This document shows, in pieces, positions 39,901-51,031 of a stretch of DNA of 64,000 nt. Below the pieces are notes generated by a model that was given only the letters and a program-made list of their open reading frames with translations, searched no databases and was not told where the DNA came from. Source of the stretch: Tethya wilhelma (taxonomy: Eukaryota; Porifera; Demospongiae; Tethyida; Tethyidae). The stretch is from contig CAXIPT010000005.1 of assembly GCA_964030475.1 (NCBI GenBank), forward strand, positions 5,448,436-5,512,435, in the 5' to 3' direction. How positions within the stretch are numbered: the first letter of the stretch is position 1; every line of letters begins with the position of its first letter. Made by a program: the position numbers and the translations under genes.

Positions 39901-42900
39901 ACACTCTTTCATATTCACTTTCATTCAGTGCCACATGTTACACTAATGACGATTAATTTTACTCTTACTGCAATGTAGATGTTACACCACCTACTATCCC
40001 TTCACTTGGCGATACAACTCTACCTTGTGGGCAAGATTACAGCCCGGCAGCTACTGGCACACCTATTGTCGATACTGGAGTACGACTTAGATTCTCTGAT
40101 GTGTTTTCAGCCATGTGTACTGTCGTACGAACCTGGACTGCAACTGATGTGGCAGGAAACACAGCCACAGAGACACAGACCATCACCTTCTCAACTCCAC
40201 TGCCACCTGTCGTGACTGCTCTGCCAGATCTTTTCATTCCATGTGGAAGTGTCGAAGATGCTGTTCAAACTGCAGCCACCGAAGAGCTCGAGGTTTCTCA
40301 TCCGTGCGACAGACCTTATGTTGTTACGTTCATGGACACAGCTGTTGTCACAATGTGTGGTTTCACCTTCACTAGGACGTGGATGGTGAATGATGATTGT
40401 GATGGCTCTGTAACTTTCAATCAAAACATACGAGTACTTCAGCAGCAGTTTCCCGAGAACCCTATAGATGGCCAAATGAATGCAGCATTGAATGAGATGT
40501 TGGCCTGGCCTCAGTATCCTGGTGCTTCAAGCTATCGTGTGTTTGTGTGGGAATTTGGCACTAACCGCACAAACCAACCAAGAGCTACTACAACCGCACG
40601 CCGCTATACCACACCAACAAACTATGCTCCTGGTACAAGATACCTGTGGCAGATTGAATACGTCATTAGTTCCAATAGTTCTGTCCCAAGTCCAATATGG
40701 GGGTTTGAAACACGATTCTTCCCTGATTTGACTGTCACTAATGTAATGATACCAGACTACGCCTTCTCGGGACAAAGTTTCGATGTGTCTTGGACTGTTA
40801 TTAACCAAGGGAATATCAGTACACCTACGTCAGCATGGTATGATGCTGTCTACACTGGAACCTCACCAAATTTTGGCAGCAGTTCAAGAAGGACTGTGAT
40901 AAGACAAAACCGATTTGCAGATCCACAAGATGGCTACATGTTTTCAACAACAATTAACTTGGACATTACTTTCACTGGAAATCTGTACGTCTTTGTGAGA
41001 ACAGACATCTATAACCATGTAAGCTGAGAGAGAAATTATAATCCATGGCATAAAATGTCATTGTGCACTTGCTTTAATTTGCGTTCTTATAATTTTTAGG
41101 TACTGGATTTTGATAGAAGCAACAACATAAGAGGTGCTATAGCTCCACTGGAAGTGAGACTCACTCCCCCTCCAAATCTTGTTGTGGATTCAATATCAGT
41201 AACCCCACCAAGGCCACGTTCTGGTAAATTATCATGACTTTGTGCATTGTATCAAATTCAGTCTGTCGATATACAATGTGGTGTCCTATGTCGTTCAGGT
41301 GAACGTGTTGTTGTATCTTGGATAGTAAGAAACATTGGACTCGGTGTTACCGCTACTAACCAGTGGACAGATAGAATCCGTCTTTCAACAGACCCTCAAC
41401 TAGGTGAACTAAGTTTCTTACCTATTTGCATGTTGTAGCAAACTGATAGCAGAAACAATTTGAACAATTCAGTTACAACTTTGTACACTAACTATAGACT
41501 AACATGTTATTGTCTATAACTTGCAGGCTCTGACACTAACCTCGGAGATGCTGGACATTCGGGAATATTGGCAGAAGGATCATTCTATGAAGCCAATGCA
41601 ACTGTTACACTACCGCAAAGGATTTATGGCACCTATTATTTCATTGTTACAACTGATGTACGTGGCAACGTCTTTGAAAATGTTGCTGAAAATGACAACA
41701 CTAATGTTTCGGTAGGTGCCATTTACCTCAATTGAAGAGTACATTATATGAATTCTTGATAACATTAATTGTATGTTGTGCTGTAATAGTTGCTATATAA
41801 TTGGTGCTTTTATTTCATTTTCCAGAGTCCAGTGACTGTAATATTGTCTCCTCCCCCAGACTTGGTTGTGTCCTCAATTGGAGCACTATCAAGGTATACC
41901 ACAGGAAATGTCATGACAGTCAACTACACAGTTACGAACTTGGGTCCTGGAGAGCCTTATGAGAGATATTGGCGAGATTCAGTGGTGAGTATTACAGATA
42001 ATGAATGACACTATGCTTTGCTTGGATATCATATGCATATCCCAAGTCATTTTTTCATTCATCATTTCACTTCAGACACTTACACCACTCTTTTCCGGAG
42101 CATCAACAAGAGGTCTTGGTACAATAACTTACCAAGGAAATTTGGCTGTAGATGGAACATATACTCGTATTGTCAATTACCTAGTGAGTGCTAGCTTCCC
42201 AACTGGCCAGTATCGATTGAGCGTGCACACTGACTCTGGAAATCATGTCTTTGAGTTCAACAATGAGGGAAACAATGTAGCTTCTCAAGATGTGTCCATC
42301 TTACAAGCTCTACCAGATCTCTTTATTTCGGATGCAATTGCACAAGTTCAGACCACTTCCCGAGGAAATACAATCCTTCTGGATTATGCTGTCAGCAATA
42401 TGGGAGCTGCTCAAACTTTGGGAGCTCCATGGCGTGATACTGTAAGCATATCTTCTGTGACAACCAGGCGTGGACAGACATACTATAATGTTGCAACTCG
42501 TAGCAGTGAACTTGGAGTAGGTGGTAATTACACTCGTGCCTTGTCACTCTCCGTGCAAAGATATGTGTATGGTACTGTAAACCTATTCCTGCACACTGAC
42601 AGTACTGGTCGCATCGTTGAGACTGATGAAACAAACAATGAACATACAATTGGTCCACTTGTCCTGCCACCAGTATTCCCTGACCTGGCTATTCAACTTG
42701 AGATGCAAACAGCCCCTCTAACAGCCGTAGCTGGTGACATGGTAACCATACGTTGGAATGTTACTAACATAGGCAATGGTCTCATTGAACGATCATACTT
42801 CACAGACCAGGTGTACCTTGATATAACCCCTCAACTGAGTAGAGTTGCCAGAGGACTATCAGCGCCTCGCTCACGTCGAACTCTAGCTCCAAATTCTAGA

Positions 42901-45900
42901 TACACTCAATATGCAAGTATTCAAATCCCTCCCACATTTTCTGGTCCATACTTCATCATCATTCGCACAGATAACCGTGGAGAGATAGATGAGAATGGAA
43001 GTGAAGCAAACAATGTTGTAACCTTGCCGATAACTGTCAGAGCGCGACCATCTCCTGATTTGATGGTGACAAGTGTGACGTACAGCTACATGCAAACGGA
43101 GAACAAAGATCGTATCTTGAATGTCAACTGGAGGGTGAACAACACCGGCAATTCAATGGAGAGTGCCCAGTCTTGGACAGATCAAGTCTTTGTTTCAGGG
43201 GAGCCAATTTTCTCTCGAGATGATGCCACTAGAATCTGGCAGAGAGGAGTATCAGATGTGAGGCTTGAATTCCAAGGAACCTACACAGCTTCTGCTAGCA
43301 TACTCATTCTTTCAAGGATTTACGGTGACCATTATGTGTATGTCGAAGTTGATGGCACCAATCGAGTATTTGAAATCAATGGAGAAGATAACAATGTCCG
43401 TCGAGCTACTAGTAGGTTCTATATCGATGAACCTGCTGCTCCAGAACTTTCGATAAACTTGAACTCATCAATTATACCCAGTTCTCTCAATGGAGGTGAA
43501 AACTTTACCATCATTTTTGATGTTTCCAACACTGGGGATGCTGCCTTGGTTGCTACATCATGGATCGACAGAGTCTATCTCATAACTGACCGTAACATTC
43601 CTCGCAATGACATTCTGGACAGTGGAATATTTATAGTTCAAGCTTTGAACAACAGACACCAAGGACTACCAGAGGGTGAAGGCTATACGATTTCCATGCA
43701 GACACAAGCACCATACGGAATCAGGAGGCAATTTTTCCACATTGCAATAATAGTCGACATCAACACAGACCTTGGAGATCCTGATCTGCTCCGCACGCTG
43801 TATGTCGATCCAGACTTCATCTTGATTGAAGAAGGGCCTCTTCCAGATCTGGTTGTCATCCCAACAACTCCAAATATGACATCACTCTTTGGAGGACAAT
43901 CAGCTACTGTGACCTATCGCATTGAGAACAGGGGTAACAACACTGCTAGAGGATTGTGGTACGAATCTCTCTACTTGAGTCGAGATATTGTGCTGGATCC
44001 TTTTGACTTACGACTAAAGACCGTCAGAGGGCTGACTGATTTGCCTCTTGGGGGAAGTTACAATCGTAGTGAAGAAGTGTCTATTCCATTCGATATGCCA
44101 AGTGGTGCTTACTACTTCTTCTATCGGGTTGATGTGAGTGATCACATTGAAGAGTCCAACGAAAACAACAACCTAGAATATCAGCTTACTTCCATCATTG
44201 AGACAGTTAGCACAGATATTACAGCTGTCAGTGTCAGTGCCTTCCCAACAATTCTATGGAGACAGTAAGTTATTCTATTGCCAATCTAATGTATAGCTAA
44301 TTTATTATGTTCTGTTTAATTTTTGTGTAGATGTCACGTTTCAATGGACTCTGAGAAATAATGGTAGTCAGCTAGCAAGGGGCTACAAGTGTGACAGTAT
44401 TTATCTCTCTGACGATGATACTTGGGACATCACAGACCCTCAGCTCGGCATCCCTCAGTGTGGTCCTGTTACACTAGCACCATTTGCTGATAGCACAAGC
44501 AATGATCGCAGATACAGTCAAAGAGAGATGACTCCATTCATTGCACAGGATAGTTACATCGGTATAATGCGTACCAGGACCAACATCCGTGACCCCAACT
44601 TGGAAAATAACATTGTTACTACAACATCCCCAGTTCAAGTCAGAGCTCCAGAATTGTTTTTGGACACCCTTACATCAATTGAACTCAGTTCAGGAGAGGA
44701 ACTGGTATACAGAATTGAGAACGTTCCTGGTGATGAAACATTGATTGCTACACTGACTTCCAGTGGTGGTGATGCTGCATTTCATGATCTATTCCTTCGC
44801 CACAATAGACCTCCTACTGGTTATGCTCATGATGCTTTCTCTCAAACGGCTCTCTCTCCCGATCAGCGAGCAGTTGTGAGAAATACACGATCTGGAACCT
44901 ACTACCTTAGAATTGAGAGTTCTGGCTTCAACACCGAACGCTATCACGTACGAGTTCTTGTTAGAGTAGCAAGATTTGAGATCTTGGATGTCACTCCATC
45001 AACAGCTGCACCTTTGAGTAACGTCACACTCAAATTTTCAGGAACAGTTTTTGGATACTATCTTGACGCTTCATTAGTGAAGTCAGACAATCCTGACATG
45101 GTTGTGACTGCTTCACGGGTGTACTGGTTTAATTCAGAGGAAGTGTATGCAACGTTTGACATTAACAATTATCCTCTTGGAATGTACACGGCAAGATTGA
45201 GAAACACGATGACTGGAGAAGTTTCAGAACTACCTCAAAGGTTTCATATTGCACAAGGCATTCCTGGTCGAGTTGATACGCGACTTCTCCTACCAGGACC
45301 ACTATTTCTTCGTGGACGATCCACAGGCACCATTACTGTGTTAGTAACCAACAGAGGAAACACGGACATACCAGTACCGCTGATGAAATTGAGAACAGGA
45401 GGTCGATCACACATCCAGCTTGTTGATGGTGAATTCACCTCTGGATCATCCAGTGAGATCAACTTCCTGGCTAGCCCAGCCAGAGGACCAGGAGGTCTTC
45501 TACCACCTGGTGCTTCAACTCAAGTAAGATTCAATCTAGGCCTAGCTAGGTTTGCAATTGGAACAGTCAGAGATCCTCTGGAGCTTTCCTATGTTCAAAA
45601 TCCCGACGATGAACACAACTATGTGAACATGAAGGACAACTTGAGGCCTGCAACAATTGAACCAAGAGCATGGGATGTAATTTGGGAGAATTTCATGAGT
45701 TCTGTTGGTACAACGTGGGGATCATTGAACCAAAGAATCTCAGAAATTGCTACAGAGCTGAGTATGTTTTCAAGAAAAATATACACAACCGAAAATGTTG
45801 TGGATTACTTGCTTCGAATTGCTGATGGAGTTTTGACAGGTATATGTGTCCATTAATAGTAGTGTAAACTTGGATATTGATAATTATGCATAATATTGTT

Positions 45901-48900
45901 TTCAAAAAAATTCTACTCTAGGAGATGCTGTGGTTGATATTGAAGACTTGGCAGAAGATGGACTTGCTACTGCCCTGCCACTGAAACTGATAAGGCAATA
46001 CTCATCTCGTATCAAGAATCGAAAGACAGTTGGTCCAATGGGAATGGGATGGCAACTACCTTGGTGGTAAGCTAATCTTGACTGTTATAAAAGTTGAATG
46101 TAGAATCAATTGACCTGAAACTGGATAGCTCTTTGTTTATTTTCATATTTTTTTAACTACAATAATTGTCCATGCTCCATGATCTAGCTGTTTTTCTTGT
46201 TGGAAACACATAGGGAATTGAGGCTAAGGAATGTCACTAACTCTGAAGTTCAGCTTCAAACTCAACGATCTGAAATAATTACATTCTCATCCATTTCAAG
46301 TGAAGTCTATCGCTCTGAGAAAGGCTATCTCATAACAGTTGAGAGTGGAGGTAATTATTGTTGGCAAATCATTATCACATTTATAATGATTCCCCAATAC
46401 GTACACAATTATTTGTGCATGTATAAGGATAAAGTACCTAGATACAGAAGGTCAAATTCATTATAATCTCATTTGTATTGCAATCCACAAACTCTCAATG
46501 TCATAAATTTTTAAATTGTGGATGTAGGTATGAGGTACCTTGACACCGAACATCAAATAGAGTTCATGTTCAATCGCCAGTCTGGTGAACTGATGGAGAT
46601 CTCCTGGCCTGCTGACAATACTAGTATGCAGGTGGACTATCGTGGGCAAGAATATCCTTCACTTCTCACACACTCAAATGGAAAGAAGCTTAACGTGACA
46701 TACACACAGTCTGGACGCATAAGTTACGTGGATATCCTCGACCGAGATGACAACATTGAACAGTCTAGGTAAGCCTATGCATGGTAGTGTGCATTTTAAC
46801 AGCTGTTGTCTATAAATATAGCTTACCTAGCAAGACCAAGGCATGTGCATTCTGCATTGCATGCCCAGCAATGAAGAGTTAGCTCAGCACTTATAATAAT
46901 ATTATAGGTATAACATAATATCTTCTTCACTTCTTGAACCAGTAGTCAAGAGTCGTGATACTTGAAAAGATAAATGATTTTAAAAAATTCAGAGCTACCT
47001 AAATTAGCAAAGACAATGCAAGCAGTCTATTCACTAATTGAGTGGCTCATTAATGATTCAGCGACAATAGTAGCAGTATATGTATCACATGATTTTACTA
47101 TTATTATTATTATTATTATTTGAAAAACACGCCACAGACAGGCGCAAAGGGGGAAAGGGGGAACAAGACACACAATAATTAAGTTATAGAAGACTTCATA
47201 ATTCTCGATCTAGTTCTTCGCGCAATAGGTAACCAAATATCATCAGTGCCTTCATCTGTACTCCCAATTTCGAGGCCAGGTACACCATCCTTCCACTCCA
47301 ATACGNNNNNNNNNNNNNNNNNNNNNNNNNNNNNNNNNNNNNNNNNNNNNNNNNNNNNNNNNNNNNNNNNNNNNNNNNNNNNNNNNNNNNNNNNNNNNNN
47401 NNNNNNNNNNNNNNNNNNNNNNNNNNNNNNNNNNNNNNNNNNNNNNNNNNNNNNNNNNNNNNNNNNNNNNNNNNNNNNNNNNNNNNNNNNNNNNNNNNNN
47501 NNNNNNNNNNNNNNNNNNNNNNNNNNNNNNNNNNNNNNNNNNNNNNNNNNNNNNNNNNNNNNNNNNNNNNNNNNNNNNNNNNNNNNNNNNNNNNNNNNNN
47601 NNNNNNNNNNNNNNNNNNNNNNNNNNNNNNNNNNNNNNNNNNNNNNNNNNNNNNNNNNNNNNNNNNNNNNNNNNNNNNNNNNNNNNNNGGGGGGGGGGGG
47701 GGGGAAATTGAGACCAGGAGTTGCTTAAATTCTCTGAAAATTAGTAGTTTTATATGTATTTGTATGGGGAGGGGGTAGTTGAAAGGTGTGTGGGGGGGCA
47801 CCCTCTACCCTTCTTTGGGGGGAACACTGATATGTCACGTGAACATTTTACTGCATGATCTATCTACTATAGATCCAGAAGATGCTTCCTGGAGATGCTG
47901 CATCCTTTGAATATGATGACAGGAGACGACTCAGGCGAGCCACCAACAACCAAGGCTCGATCATGATCTTCTACAATGACAATGATGCACCCTACCAGAT
48001 AGTCTACTCCAATGGACGCACACTCACTTATGGCTACAATGATGAAAATCAGCGATCTTTTCTTGCCGACAACTATGGCTATAACGTGACATACACCTAT
48101 AATGGAGCACATGAACTTTCAGAAATTAGAGAAGCAAATAGTGGAGAGCTGATTACACGATTTGAGTACAATTCGAGGGGTAGACTTTCCAGAAAGATGC
48201 TTGGTAATGGAGCATACAGTGTGTATGGATACCAAGAACTATCAGCTCTTTTATCAGAGGTTAGAAACTATTATCCCAATGGAATGCTGTCTTCGTACTT
48301 CATCTATGAGTATGACAGGGAGAGAAAGATAACTGGAATCTCATCTCATATCGGGAGAAGTACATACGGATATGACGCTATTGGACAACTTGTCAAGTGG
48401 ACAAATGAAAATGGTCATGTTACAGAGTACAGATACGACAGCCGAGGCAATCGTATTGTTGTGAGGAGAAATGGAAGGGAAGAAGGCTATTCTGTGAACA
48501 ATATGAACCAGTACATGTCATTCAATGGGACACAGACGTTCTTGTATGACATGAATGGCAATGTGAGGGAGAAGAGCACCAGTGAGAGAAGGGAGAGGTT
48601 TGTCTATGATGCTGAAGGAAGGCTGACCCAAACTGAAACACCAGATATAAGGTTCGGGTATATATTATAGCTTCAGGGTGTAAATTGTGCATATGGGCTT
48701 TATTAATTTTTTGCTTCAACATACAGGTGCTCTTATCTTTACGATCCACTTGGAAACCTGTACCGAAAGAACTGCCTAAATTCAACCTATGAATATCTTG
48801 TGGATCCATTTGGTCGCTTTGGAGCAGACATTACTGCTGAGGTAATAATACTAACTTGCCTTATTGTCTTTCACAGTAAATGTTAATTCATGTGCTGCTG

Positions 48901-50691
48901 CTTAAACTTTTCACCAGACTGTTGGCAATGAGACAACTTATTTTGTTCACTCATTTGAAGAGGGTTTGGCAGCTGCCATGGGTCTTAACAACATGTCCAT
49001 GATGTACTATGAGCAGAATGGAGAAGGGTTAGTAAATTATGTGACTACAATGTACTTTGTTGCATACAAAAATGTTTATAATTATTTGAGTTTGACCCAC
49101 TACTTCAAATTTTTACTATTTGTAGTTCTATGATTGGAGTGATGGATGGTGAAGGTAACATGCTCAATACTTACACATACGATCCATTTGGCAAGATTCT
49201 ACAGCAGTCAGAACAAGTGCGAAACATATTCAAATATGCTGGAAGATTTGGCATCATTTGTGATGAGGAGCTGGAACAGATATTCATGATGAGAGCAAGA
49301 CACTATGATGCCAAACACGGAAGATTTTTAAGTCCTGATCCATTGGGTATATGTCAATACATTAAAGAATATGATATATTATATACCCATTATTGGACTG
49401 TAAAATGTTTGCATTGCAGGATTGACTGGTTCTGTACCCAACTTCTATGCATATGTAAGAAACAATCCGCTCTCTGGAACAGATCCAACTGGAAAAATTC
49501 CATTTCTTTTGTTACCGTTCATTGGTTGGGGTGCTTTGAGCGCAGGATCTTATCTTCTTTTTAGTGCCAAGACGGGTCAAGACATCTCACCTGGTGGTAT
49601 GACATGCATAATAATAAAATTATGTGATACTACCATAGTCACTGTGAATACATATTATAATTGATGTCATTTTCCGATTGATTTTCTACAGGATTTGTGG
49701 GAAGTTTCATAGCTGGAGGTATCCTAGGACCATTTGGTGGTGGAGCAGGTGGTTTGGGTATGTCTATTTCGCTTTACAATCATGCAGCAGAATAATGATT
49801 ATAAAGGCCTATCATGAGTACACACACTTATACGAAAATGCATGCACTCTTATTACTCCACAGCATTTGCTCAGATAGCAAAACAAATCCCAAGGATCTT
49901 TTTGGCCAACTTTGCTGGTGGTGTTGCTAAGAGCGCTATTGATACTGGTCGTGATTTCTTTTCAAGTGCAAAACCATTGATAGATGCAATTGGTGAAGCA
50001 GTAAAAAGCACACTGCTTGCTGGATTCTCAAAGTCAAAGCTTTATGACCGGTTGTTAGGATATCTAAAACGTGAGAATTAAGGACTATCATATTTTTTAT
50101 TGCTATATCATTGAAAACTTGTCATTGCAGGTTTACCTGGAAGCAATAGGGCTGCAAAGGAATACGATGCTCAGTCAGAACAGAATAAATTTTGCTTAAA
50201 AAAAATAGGCGATTTTTTCTATGAAACAGGGGGTAAATATCTAATTGATAAGCTGATTGAAATCGGTGGTGAATATGGACCAGGAATATGGAGAGGCATT
50301 ATAGAATGGATTGGCTCCTTTGATCCGGTACCTAAAAATACTTGATAATAATAATTTTATTGATGTAAAAAGTTTAACTTACCTAACTACTTTGGTATTG
50401 CTCATTATTGATATACAAGCCGCCAGTGCTATGTTTTTACTGTATGTTCTTCATTCACAGAATGATATCCTTGGACCTGCTGGTTATGGTGCTGCTCGCT
50501 TCATTCCACCCGAACAGACACTTGAGTACACCATACGCTTTGAGAATGAGGAGAATGCCACTGCTCCTGCACAGAGGGTCTATATTGTTCATAGACTGGA
50601 CAGTGATCTGGATATCAGGTCATTCCGACTTGGCTCATTTGGATTCGGAGATTTTGTGAGAAATGTGACTGTGAGCAGAGCTGTGCTACAG

Positions 50692-50748
<57 letters not shown>

Positions 50749-50992
50749 TGTGTGTGTGTGTGTGGGTGTGTGGGTGTGTGTGGGTGTGGGTGTGTGTGGG
50801 TGTGTGGTGTGTGTGGGTGTGGGTGTGGGTGTGTGCAGTGATTCCCCTAGAATTAAAACATGAACAGGGGGGGCTTAATGATATTCATTGAAATTTAATC
50901 TAATTAGGACTTTAAACCACACCCAGTTCTTTGATGTTTTCAATTGTGAGCAGGGTGGGCCACCCTGCTCAATGTATGCTGGGGGAAACACT

Positions 50993-51031
<39 letters not shown>

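Noticed and set aside
47196..47801. Long open frames across the N run
   Set aside because: They consist almost entirely of unknown residues from the gap.
45922..49596. Teneurin
   Set aside because: Teneurins are type II proteins with an N-terminal TM, eight EGF repeats and a C-terminal shell; here the protein is type I with CARDB and NIDO modules and the shell in the middle.
49692..50327. RHS-associated toxin domain
   Set aside because: No catalytic motif of known RHS toxin families; the chain continues into more extracellular modules.
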